Below, piece after piece: positions 1 to 9,480 of a stretch of DNA of 64,000 nucleotides; within the stretch, counting starts at the first letter, position 1, and each line of letters starts with the position of its first letter. This DNA comes from Eleusine coracana subsp. coracana (lineage: Eukaryota; Streptophyta; Magnoliopsida; Poales; Poaceae). Below the pieces are notes generated by a model. The model worked only from the letters and a program-made list of their open reading frames with translations. It did not search any database and was not told the DNA's origin. The position numbers were made by a program, and so were the translations under genes. The stretch is taken from positions 1,240,001 to 1,304,000 of the forward strand of contig CM064422.1 of NCBI GenBank assembly GCA_032690845.1, in the 5' to 3' direction.

Positions 1-346
1 ACAACTGCATGCTAACCGACCAAGCGCGCGTCTCGGACTTACGCATGGCCGGGAGGAATTGGCGACCGATCAAGCTGTTCCGATCCTGTTGTCATGTGCA
101 TGCATGGGGACATGAGGAGAGCTAGCTGCAGCGACAGTGTCAACCTCCATCTCACTTCTCACCCGATTTCTGGCAGCCAAAAACCCGCATCTCTCAGTTT
201 TTCCTCCAAATAAGGTGCTCCGCGGGCGTTTGCTTGCGCGTCGTCGTGGCCCGTTCTACTGAACTGACTGCTGTGGGTGGAAAATGAATGTACCAATAGT
301 TGTTTCCGGCAAGTAAGCTGCACGCGGGTATCTTTCCATTTCTGCC

Positions 347-471
347 ACCGCCGCCGATCTCTAATATTGTGTAATCCTAGCCCTCCCTCAACACATCCTC
401 CGGTCCTCCCTGATCTATGATATTTCTGCGGTTCTACCACCGCCGCAGATCTCTGATATTGTATAACTACC
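347..471. repeat. Short direct repeat beside CACTA end
   Basis: Two copies of a roughly 34 bp unit (about 347-380 and 437-471), each running from CACCGCCG through GATCTCT to ATATTGT. They lie directly before the CACTA terminus. The function is unknown; the unit may be an older host repeat into which the transposon inserted. No coding potential is convincing in positions 1-470, where the open frames are shadows. Confidence 0.4.
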
Positions 472-620
472 ACTACGAGAAACAACTCATTTGCCGAGTG
501 CCCGAGGCGCTCGGTAAAAGGCGAAAAGCACTAGGCAACTAATTTATCGAGCGCAACTCTCGACGAACAACTCACGGCAGCCTCTTATCAACAAAATAGC
601 TCTTTGCCGAGAGTCTTGCC
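471..620 (+). mobile_element. CACTA (En/Spm) transposon terminus, remnant
   Basis: The sequence starts with CACTACGAGAAA, the typical terminal inverted repeat of grass CACTA elements. It continues with subterminal motifs of the form TTTGCCGAGTG and CTCGG, repeated again near 601-612. These TTTGCCGAG-type repeats are characteristic of sorghum and maize CACTA ends. No matching opposite terminus was found nearby, so this looks like a solo end or a truncated element. The right limit is approximate. Confidence 0.6.
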
Positions 621-846
621 GTGATGCGCCCCCGCGCACCATGCAAGGTCCTCCAAGGCCTAGAAATGCGGACGATGATGCGCCGCCGCCTACCCCCCCA
701 TGACGACCACCTGCCGGCGCCGCCTCCCCAGTCGTCGTTCTCTAGCTGTTCCTCTTCGTAGCCATTGTCATGTTTCAGTTGGTTCTTTGAGTACGCGGAC
801 ATGATTAAGGAGTAGAGTGTGTGTGTGGGTGGGTAGGGCGGGGGGC

Positions 847-1943
847 ATGGGCACCCTAATCAACCCAAAGGCAGCCCCTCCTTCTCCGCCGACGATGCCA
901 CTCTCTTCAACACCAGCTCGTCGATCCCACATTCCCACTCCAATGGTGCTGCCGCCGCCCGCTGATGACAAACAAAGTCAAAGCCATGTAGGCCTGGCTA
1001 TGCGCATCGCCGTCGGTGTCGGCGTCATCGTACTCGTAATGGTCGTCTACTGCTGGTGTTGCCGCTGCCGCCGGCAGAGCCCCTCCTCCCAGCACGACCT
1101 TCAGCTCGGTTGCTTGGAGGGAAGCAGGTCACGGCAAGATGCTGGGCTGCCGCCGCTGTCGCGCTCGCAGCAACCACCGCCACCTGCTCCCCTGCCGAGG
1201 GAGCTGCCGTTGTACTTGTACAGGACACCGGTACCAGCGCCGGGGAACGAGCTCGAAGCGTCATGTCTGCCTCCACCTCTGGCGCTGCGCCATTATATCT
1301 CGTCCTACTCGACGAAGCTTGGCAGGCGCGACCCACCATCCGCCTCCGAGATAATAGAGGAGGAAGCCGCTATGCGCGACACCACCGGCAAGGCGTCAGG
1401 CGGGCAGGTGATGGACGACGACGCTCCTGCTATGTCCTCTGCTCCCACTGGCTTGGAGTCGGAGGGGGCGTCACGGGCCCGGTCACTAGCGGCCGCCACG
1501 TCGGCGTCGGCACGCCTGTAATTACTTCAGCCGCCGCAGCAGACGAGCGGATCGTCCTCCACGGTCGTCGTCTCCGACGCGTGGGCGTCAACCATCCCGG
1601 CGAGACGGCCGCGCCTTCCTCCTTCGCGCCACGCCACGACGGCCCTGTACAAAGCTCCGTTGGCTCGTCGTCCACGACACCGCCTCCGTCTCTCGAGCTC
1701 GTGACCGAGGACGACGAATACGACGCGCCACTAGTTCTGCCGAACCACACACTGCTACTGGGAGATCCTGCACCGGCGCCACCGCAGCAGATGAACGTGC
1801 TTGAGGAGTACGCTGACTTCATCTTCGGACCCCAAGTGCACCCACCGACGCCACCATCGTCCAGGTCCTCCTCGCCTTGCTGCCTGGACGGCATTCTTCA
1901 GTACATTCACTTCATCGCGGCGGCTGTCTACGACCATGCATGA
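847..1943 (+). CDS. Gene A: membrane-anchored Pro/Ser-rich protein, frame change inside
   Basis: No recognised family. From ATG 847 the protein has a proline-rich N-terminus, then a hydrophobic helix at about residues 49-71 (GLAMRIAVGVGVIVLVMVV) followed at once by a Cys/Arg cluster, as in a single-pass membrane anchor. This frame stops at 1519-1521. The best conserved part is in another frame (about 1531-1943) and ends with the blocks FIFGPQVHPP and CLDGILQYIHFIA, stop at 1941-1943. Gene B carries both halves in the same frame relation, so either a small intron lies between them (TTACTTCAG at 1522-1530 is a candidate acceptor) or the ancestor already had a frameshift. A block downstream (about 1970-2112) also matches the region after gene B, supporting a shared transcript end. 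Start alternatives are ATG 895 and an in-frame GTG upstream. It could also be a decayed gene. Confidence 0.5.
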
Positions 1944-2112
1944 TTAGCCTAGTACTTAATTAACCTGGCTGAGTTTCGACGTGATGATCACACCTTCATG
2001 TCCTACTACTAGTATAGTGATGTAAACGAATAATTAAATATCTTGTACATTTTATGGTCCTGATGTACTAGAAATTATTATTAGCTGATGGTGTGCAGAT
2101 TCTCCATGCACT
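1944..2112 (+). other. Probable 3' UTR of gene A, conserved with gene B
   Basis: From about 1970 to 2112 the sequence shares ordered blocks with 22925-23112, for example GAGTTTCGACGTGAT, CTAGTATAGTGATG, CTTGTACATTTTATGG and AGATTCTCCATGCACTAG. This is non-coding and lies just after the conserved stop codon in both copies. It is most simply the 3' UTR and downstream region of the duplicated gene. Confidence 0.55.
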
Positions 2113-2403
2113 AGGTGTAACATCCCAAGTTATTGGTGTTTCCAAACTGGCAGAAATGGGGGAAGATCAAATCATTCTAAGCAGGCTCCAAGACTCGCGT
2201 ACATTGATCTATCATTCTCTTCAGAGAATCAATTGTCAGTCAAGACCCTTGATGTTTGTCCTAATGCCTCAGTGATCGATTTTCTCCAAATCTATCTTTA
2301 TGAATCTTGAGATTCAAGTGTCTCGGCTCTTCTCCCCATCTCTGCTATAAATCCCAGTGCCTCGGCTCTTCTCCCCATCTCCTACAGCGCCGCCATCAAC
2401 CTC

Positions 2404-2434
<31 letters not shown>

Positions 2435-3478
2435 AAAAACAGAGACAACATCTCGACGCCTACGTCCCCAACACCGGAGAGTGCGCCGCCACGCCAACCA
2501 TGGCGTCTAGGACTTCGGCCGGTCGTCCTCAAGCCTTTCGCCTACGAGGATTCCGACTCCAGCCTTGCCTTCGTCAATCGTGTACCAGAGCACCAGGAAG
2601 CAAGAGAAGTTCAGTTCGATGGAAATCGTTCCGACCGCTGCAACTCCAACTCCAGTGAGAAACCGCCAAAACTGACCTTGAATTCGTTCTTAACATCACA
2701 TGCCTTGTCTATCTGCAGAACCTTAGACCGTCTCTTTGGTTCTTTTTTCGGGAACGCGATTGACGCCGAGGACGCCGCCCTGCACTGGTCACCACCATGT
2801 ACGTTCCAAGATGCTGCTCTGCATCATCTTCTTCCTCATCTCTGATCGACTCCCTCTTCGTCAAACTCGTCACCGGCATCGCCCTCCTGCTCTCGATGAG
2901 CACCAGCATCTCTCTCGCGAATCCCCCTTCTTCTTTAGGATCGATTTCCTTTTTCGCCTGCAAACTGTTCGACGAAATGCCGTGCGCCGTCGTACCTTGT
3001 TCTAGTGCACCGTTTCCTTGGATTTTGTTCAGGTTACTCTGGAGCCGTAGACTAGCCTAGTGCTTTTCTTTTAGCATCTTTCTTGTTTTCTAATCGATTG
3101 CCATGGCTAGCCAGCTCCTTTGTTTTCTAAATAAACATATATTCGTTAACAAGACATCATCTTCACATTTTGGTATTGAATTGAGCCAAAATGACACAAA
3201 AATTAACATAACTACATATTTTAAATTATACGAGGACATTAATTACAAAAATATTGACCCGATTATCCACGCATGCTTGTATATAAAATTACTCAAGAAA
3301 GTCACTTAGATCACACCATGATACTAAATTACAAAACTACATTTTATTCATTAGCTAATAGCTAGATATTGTTAAAACATTTTTTTATGCTCTTCATTTA
3401 CTTTTCTTTTATGAAGTCATTAGATTTGTATTCATTATTTCAATATAATCAATTTAATTGCAATACATTATATTTTAA
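2113..3478. other. No supported gene; poly-C/poly-A tract at 2402-2439
   Basis: A run of about 22 C followed by about 15 A interrupts a GC-rich stretch that contains a 162-codon open frame (2357-2845). That frame runs through the homopolymers, shows no recognised domain and has no splice-supported structure, so it is not called as a gene. From about 3060 the sequence becomes AT-rich and featureless. Confidence 0.5.
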
Positions 3479-3640
3479 GGGTATAGGACCTAGATGACAT
3501 CCGAAGCTAAGTTTAGAGAGTTAGATTTGTATTTTGAGAGTATAGGGACCTAGATGATACCCGAGCCTAAGTTTAGGGAGCTATAAGTGCAATTTGAGAG
3601 TATGAAGACCTAAATGACACAATTGTACAAATTTAAGGAC
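3479..3640. repeat. About 62 bp tandem repeat, three diverged units
   Basis: Three successive units carry the pattern GAGAGTATAGGGACCTAGAT, then a variable GATACC/GACATCC segment, then AAGTTTAGGGAG. The last unit is the most diverged. It lies immediately upstream of the duplicated lipase segment. The repeat resembles low-complexity tails of grass DNA elements, but no termini were found. Confidence 0.5.
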
Positions 3641-3659
3641 CGACCATATACTTTACTCT

Positions 3660-5262
3660 AAAAATTACTTTTGAATCCTAAAAATTGTTTCCTAAGGATA
3701 GAACATAAGTTTACATAGAATAAAACTCACAAGAACGATGAAGTATGATTAACTTTGCATTCAGCAGTGACATTGCTCTAGTCAAAAGTCATTTTTGTGC
3801 CTGCTACTTTATAACTATGGTTAACTGAGACAGTAAAAAACTAAGGTTAACTGATACAAATTCAGGAACAAATTTCGAGAAAACAGATAGCATGTACGAG
3901 AATCAGGTATTCTGGTGTAGTGACTAAATAAACCAACATTTAAACAGAGAAAGACTAATGAAAATGACTAAAACAACCAACTCAACTCCAAAAGAAGAAA
4001 ACAAGGACATCTCTCTCAAAGCCTGATAAGGTCTCAAAATGGTAGTTCAAGGATCAGGGTAACTGTTAATAACATTCAAACTAAAAACTTCCACATCCAT
4101 ATGTAATAATTAAATATACAGGCAATGTGTACAAATTTACGTACGAGGAGCATACGCCAGACATGTACACGATGAGAACTCATGATGCTCACGGAGAATA
4201 TATGTCAAAATTGCTCCAATACCAGCTCCCATTGAATGCCCAATGACCTAGTTCATAGGGTAATTCCAGCAATGGGTTAGATAAATTTGGACATGTAAAC
4301 ATGGTTTGGCAAGAAATTTGTGGCACATAGCACATGATGATCAGGTATGTAATAAAGCAGTTAGAAGCAATACGTTGACTACAGCTAGCCTTCTAGAGCA
4401 GTTAGAAGCAAAGCACCAGACGAACTAGTAACATTAGGACACACATACCCAACCGGGATTATCAGGTATGTAATAAAGCATCAACAAAATCATAGCCACA
4501 GAGGCGGAAGCTAAAGTAATTAAGTGGCCATCCTTAGATTTAAAATTCATAAATTCCACACAAATGAACTTAGGAGCTTGTCGTTGCTATCTGTTTCAGT
4601 CAGGACCTAGACAACATAAAATGTACTATAAGGTAGTGCTACCACTTCAGAAGCAAATGATCCTGAATTCAATAATTTGATTAAGCATACTGCAAATATA
4701 TACTAAAACATTTTAACATCAACATCAAAATCTTATTTCTAGTTCAGTGCGGAGGAGTTGCATAGGTGATATAATTAAACCTGAGGAATGTCTCCTCCTA
4801 TAGTTTTTCCCACATAACATCTACAAATAGCCCATATTCTTTTCTTAAAAAAAAAACTGATCATCGCATCCACATTGACTGCAGCACAGTTAACATCTGA
4901 TTGTTTCATCCATACACATTACTGAGAATTACCTTTATTTGGAAATCTGGGAATTCTTGTACTTTGCTATGAAGATGGGGAATGACAAGAGTGGAAATCC
5001 AACGAGCTGCCACAAGCATCCCACAATGTGCATATCCTAAAACTACATTGTTGATCTGTCCTTCTCTTAAACTTATATGGTGAAAAGGAACTTCAGCAGC
5101 AGTTGCTGCAGTCAGACGTTCCTTCGTACTTGTAGCCCCTCGTATGAAAAGCAGAAAATACTTGGTTCTTTTGTCACACAAAAGTGCAAAAGAAGGCTGC
5201 ATAAGCTGCATTAAGCAAAGGTCACGACTGAGATATTTTATTCGGTGTGACACAATGAAGCA
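3660..5262 (-). pseudogene. Partial duplicate of lipase class 3 gene (exons 3 and 4 with introns)
   Basis: This block aligns closely with about 28460-30328 of the intact lipase gene. It starts inside intron 4, contains exon 4 (4145-4247, 103 bp, with the GHSMG nucleophile elbow) and exon 3 (4933-5205, 273 bp, same length as the parent and still open), and stops inside intron 2. No equivalents of exons 1, 2, 5, 6 or 7 are attached, so no complete lipase can be made. Introns are retained, which indicates DNA-level duplication and not retroposition. The parent copy carries a MITE in intron 3 that is absent here. The region holds no other gene. Confidence 0.85.
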
Positions 5263-5794
5263 GCGAGGCAGAGCGGAGATTTGGACGGACAGCGAGGCGA
5301 TGAGATAGCACTACGGCAGCGATGAGATAGCGAGGACGCCGGACGGCCGGAGCTCGGGAGGTTGGAGGAACTCCTCTCGGCTGTGGGTGGCCGCCAGCAA
5401 CCATGCGGGCCGTCGCTTGCACGTTTTTTTGTGGGGCGGGCCGATCGGGTTTAGTGGGCAAGCCCGTCGCTATATCCTCCTCTATATATTCGGCAAGTCC
5501 ATTCTGAAAAAAAAAAATCGGTAAGTCAGGAGTTTTGTCCGTAACGCGAGAAGGGCGGCGATCTTCCAACCTAATCAATCCTTCTATGCATACCTCGCTG
5601 CCGATATATCGCCTTCCGTGCATATGGATCTCTCTCTAGACCACGCTGATCAATCAAGCCTTGCCTCCGCCGACCCTCTCTCTCTGTACATAAATACCCA
5701 AAAAATACATAACGATTACATTATCTCTTCTCTTGCTCTTAGGAACCAACTTTTCTTTGATATACAAAAACTCAGCTATACGTAACAATCCACC
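5263..5794. other. Intergenic/promoter stretch, nothing recognised
   Basis: It begins GC-rich at the breakpoint of the lipase duplication and turns AT-rich upstream of the cysteine-rich peptide gene. A sequence TACATAAATA near 5687-5696 could be a TATA box for that gene, about 100 bp before its ATG. No open frame here has family features. Confidence 0.35.
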
Positions 5795-6575
5795 ATGTTG
5801 GGCAGGTGCCATCACGGCCTGGCGTACGCGGCGGCCTTAGCCTTGCTCTTCCTGCTCTCGTCACCATCAGTGCAGAGTAAGAGTCTTTGGCAGGGTTTAT
5901 AAAATGACTTATGCAGTGGTTTATAGTGTGATAAGCTATAAGTCTTGTCAAACAACTATTTTGCATAAGCACTTATTACAATAAACTTTCATAAGTCATT
6001 TACCTTTTTATACTAAATAGCAAAGCTAATAAATACTAGCTTTTTGGTTTATGGACCATCCCTCACTAGAATAAGCCACGGATAAGCTATTTTATCAAAC
6101 GATTTGAGAGCTTATGCTACAATAACCCGAATAAGCCAAATAAGCACTTTTTATAGATAAGCTAAAACATAAGCTATTTTCAATATAACCATAAACTCTG
6201 CCAAACACACCTTAAAGTAATCTTGTCTTGTCATTGAACATATGATGGGTTTCATACCTGCATATTTTGTGTTGATGAACACTTTTAATTTTTAAATAAC
6301 CAGGTCGTCCTCAGTTAAAACGGGCTGAAAGTTCAAACAGGATCTATGCACATAGCCCTACCAACATTTCAATGCTGGTGGGTTCCAATAGGGTATTAGA
6401 CGATGACAGCAAGCTCAAATTGATATTTTGTAAGAAAGCAAGATGCGGTAAAGAGCACTTTTTTGGGGAAGAATGCTACTGTTGTACAAACTAAAAGCCC
6501 GCAGAGGATTGCTATGACACGATGAGTGACTGCCGGAAAAGCTGCCCTATTTGTAATCCTAGATGCCCACCATAG
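5795..6575 (+). pseudogene. Secreted cysteine-rich peptide (MEG/ESF1-like), in-frame stop
   Basis: Two exons: 5795-5876 and 6304-6575, joined by a GT-AG intron in phase 1. Exon 1 encodes a classical signal peptide (MLGRCHHG, then a Leu/Ala core ending SSPSVQS). Exon 2 encodes a mature peptide with ordered cysteines: FCKKARCG, EECYCC, DCYDTMSDC, KSCPICNPRCPP. The spacing resembles the maternally expressed gene (MEG) and embryo-surrounding-factor peptides of plants, which act as short-range signals in seeds; this assignment is from pattern only. A TAA at 6492-6494 interrupts the frame after the CYCC motif, while the frame stays open beyond it to TAG 6573-6575 and keeps five further cysteines. 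That implies one recent nonsense change, or a truncated 90-residue product. The intron holds a MITE. Confidence 0.6.
5883..6213. mobile_element. MITE in intron of the cysteine-rich peptide gene
   Basis: An AT-rich element with inverted ends: left TTTGGCAGGGTTTAT, right (reverse complement) TTTGGCAGAGTTTATG. The interior is rich in repeated ATAAGC(T/C) motifs in both orientations, typical of hAT-like MITEs in grass introns. The target duplication is not clear, so the limits are approximate. It starts within about 10 bp of the 5' splice site. Confidence 0.55.
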
Positions 6576-7049
6576 TTGTCTCGGGCGATGAAAGCTATAA
6601 GTTCAACCTTTCGTAGAACTATGAACTCTATCTTATACCAATAAATATATGCAAATACAAGGCCGTGAGATCAATTTGGATCAATATAATGGGTTGCTTG
6701 ATGCTCATTCTATTTGCCTCACGTTTCATCCTTTTTGGTGCCGGTTCCCTACTATACATACGTTCTCTTCGTTTTCCATATCATAGCTCCTCAATGTAAT
6801 GTCTTTTTTTTTAGAAAAAAAAAGTAAGAATAGTCACTACATTGTTGGACCTAAATCCTAGAGGAGGAAACAATAATCTCGGTCTTTTTTTCCATATGTA
6901 GAAGAAGCCCATTAGGTGGCAGGAGGTCGATCGTTAATAAGGGAAAAAATGTACGGCTCCGGAGCTACACAAGATACATGGTACTGGCCTTAATTTTAGG
7001 CCACGTTTCATTAAAAAAATAAATTCAAAGCGTTTTCTTTCTTGTATAT
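6576..7049. other. Intergenic, no gene seen
   Basis: Downstream region of the cysteine-rich peptide gene. It is AT-rich with several homopolymer runs and has no open frame, RNA gene or transposon terminus that I could support. Confidence 0.4.
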
Positions 7050-8033
7050 GGCCCTGTTTGTTTTCTTATTTAATCTGGATTATGCTGCTAGCTAGATTAT
7101 TTAATTTAAATTATTTAAGATGTATTATTTAATCTAAAGAGGGTGTTTGTTTTCCCAGATTATTGGTACTCAGATTATTTGTTTTAGATATGAGAAGATA
7201 ATAATACTCTTGACTATTTGAGATGGTTTTATTTTTAGACATTTGAATACTTGAAAGATCTCTAAATAAATTCTTACCATATCAAATCAAATGAAATTAC
7301 TTTTAAATATTTCATACAACCCCAGAGTTCATACAAATATACTAAAAAAAATATACTAGAAGTGCGCTCCTGTGAAGCGGAATGGCGACGATAGGGAGAA
7401 GAACGGTTGTTGCTGCTCCGAGCGCCGCTGGAAGGTCCGCGGAGGACGAGGAGGAGGTCAAATCTAGTGGCGGAGCGGCATGTGACCTCAGAGCACGTGA
7501 ACTGGACGAAGGCATGCGACGGTGGCAAGGTCCGGTACAAGGTGACGGAGTAATCAGGGACGATGGGGAGGGCAAAGATGGAGCAGGAGTCCAGTGGGGT
7601 CCATGTCGTCTTGATCCGATATCATGACGCCTCTCCGCTGGCCGCATACTACAAAAAGCTGACGAGGTCCCGGGCCGTGAACCGGCGCCATCATCTCCCT
7701 CAACGACGTCAAGGGTGATTGTTGAGTGGCTCCTCTTGTGCCGTCATGAGAAAATATGTGAGGTGAGAAAGAAGATGAGACAAAAAAAAAAGAACGAAGA
7801 GGTATGTAGTGACACGGTGGGTAATTTCTATCAACTTAATCATTGCTAGTGGGTCTTTTATTAAAATAATTCAAAATAAACACATTTTGTGGAGATTATT
7901 GAATTATCATAATCTGATCTCTATATTATTTAATCTATCTCTATAATATGATCAGTTTGTTTGACATCTGAATTATTTAAATAAACTAGATTATTTAATC
8001 TAGTAGATTATAAGCTGAAACAAATAGGCCCTA
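7050..8033. mobile_element. Non-autonomous TIR transposon with GC-rich internal cargo
   Basis: The ends are inverted: left GGCCCTGTTTGTTT, right (reverse complement) GGGCCTATTTGTTT. Both arms are strongly AT-rich and full of ATTATTTAATCT motifs in both orientations. Between them, at about 7375-7735, lies a GC-rich block with short open frames on both strands that looks unlike the arms, for example an 81-codon frame at 7382-7627. This is what a Pack-type element carrying a captured host fragment looks like. The arms resemble Tourist-like MITEs. No clean target duplication was found, so family and limits are tentative. Confidence 0.45.
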
Positions 8034-8249
8034 ATACTAACAGAAAGATGTATTAGCCCTGCAATGGAAACTCGTTTTCACTGCGGCCATGAATTCGTGC
8101 TTTTAAAAACCCAGGCCCAATCACATGGCCTTGCAGCATGCCGTCGGGGTGCTATATCCTTGTGAAGATGGAATGTCAGCATACAACGACCTTGTCACAA
8201 AAGAAAAACAAATCAATCTCGGTGTGCTCGTGTGTTGATGTTACATGAG
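8034..8249. other. Short spacer, nothing recognised
   Basis: Sequence between the TIR element and the copia remnant, without recognisable features. Confidence 0.3.
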
Positions 8250-8965
8250 ATTCATCAAATGATAAACTATACTGACGTTGTCATAAAATACCAAGGTAGC
8301 ACGACGAACAGGACAGTGACACAAACCAACAAGTCTGAACAACTTAGAGGATCAAGATATGAGATTATCCCACAGGAATACCGCATAGCCGGAGGTTGTC
8401 GTGTCTCAGTCTCCTCTGACAGCCAGCCAATCAACATCTGAATAGGCCACAAGATCAGCAAATGGAAAGCAATAATGCAACTGATGTCCATAATCCAAAG
8501 TGTCTTTGATGTAGCGCAAAACACGTTTAACCAATGCAAAAATGTGACTTGCCGAGATCATGAATGAAAAGACAACAAATCTGCTGCACAAAAAAAGCAC
8601 CAACAACGATTTGAAAATGAGTAGCAGCGGCAGGGGGGCATCTGGGGATAACTTAGCACTAGTATCCACACAGGAGTGTTGTATGGTATGCAATCAGACA
8701 TAAACATGATCCAAAATCTCAAGCATATAATGGTGGCAGTGCAGGTAACAAACATTCCCAAAAAATGTAGAGCGCCAAGGGCGTTCAGCAATAATAATCC
8801 ACTCGAGGAGTGCTGCTAGGAGGCTGTGAGAATGAATGTCATCCACATATAATGGAGTGCTACTAAGAGCCACGCCAATTAATGAAGTATCTGATTTTGG
8901 ATAGATTACAAGATAGGTCAAATGCATGATAGAACCGAGTTTGCCATTGACAGGTCCTATGTCGT
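8250..8965 (-). pseudogene. Ty1/copia reverse transcriptase/RNase H remnant
   Basis: Reading the minus strand in several frames gives scattered copia pol pieces in the right order. These are the polymerase active-site block YVDDI near 8845, a piece containing ALHFLGM near 8770, and a block containing ALVKRVLRYIKDTLDYG near 8540-8600 followed by LVAYSDVDW, the typical pre-RNase H region. Frames change several times and stops are frequent. No LTRs belonging to it were found. It is dead DNA. Confidence 0.65.
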
Positions 8966-8999
8966 TGGTGACAAGAACAGAGCCAGGTCATCGGCTTAC

Positions 9000-9480
9000 A
9001 GGGAGGCTTTGGTATGTCAACTTTGAGAAGTAGCCGTAGAGCACGCTTGGCTTGTAGCAGCTCCGTCGATGCCTGAGCAAACCTGAAGTTGTCATGGATA
9101 ATTGGACAGTCTGGCCTTGATGAACACTCTCTAACTAGGGTAGGGTGCACAAGCTCAGGCATGCAAGGTGCTACGCGGTTCGCCAAGAACCTGAAGAAAA
9201 GCTTCCCACAAGGGATGAGGAACAATGCCGCCTCCTTGCTCCTTGAGGATCAGTAGCACCTTGCGTGTGCTTTGGAATGGGAGCTGCGCGTGCTTTGGAA
9301 TTCATGGAAGCCAATTCCAAGGAGGGCAGACCAAGAAGCTCCAAGTCAAGTGAGTGGGTGCGCACCACCCTTGACATCCCCAGGATTGTGTCGAAGTAGT
9401 TGAACATATGATCCGCCTTCTGCTCTTCCCGTCTAGCAGTCCAAAATGTCACACACGGCAATGGTTAATTCTACGTGATA
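9000..9480 (-). pseudogene. LINE (L1-type) reverse transcriptase remnant
   Basis: The minus strand encodes pieces typical of plant LINE endonuclease/RT polyproteins: ADHMFNYFDTILG near 9400, LANRVAPCMPELVHP near 9170, and IHDNFRFAQAS followed by LLLKVDI near 9020-9100. The order fits the region just before the RT palm domain. Frameshifts separate the pieces. The fragment abuts the copia remnant at about 8965-9000, so one element inserted into or recombined with the other. Confidence 0.6.

Noticed and set aside
2357..2845. 162-codon open frame rich in Pro and Lys
   Set aside because: It runs through the poly-C/poly-A tract, has no domain and no conserved counterpart; it is likely chance.
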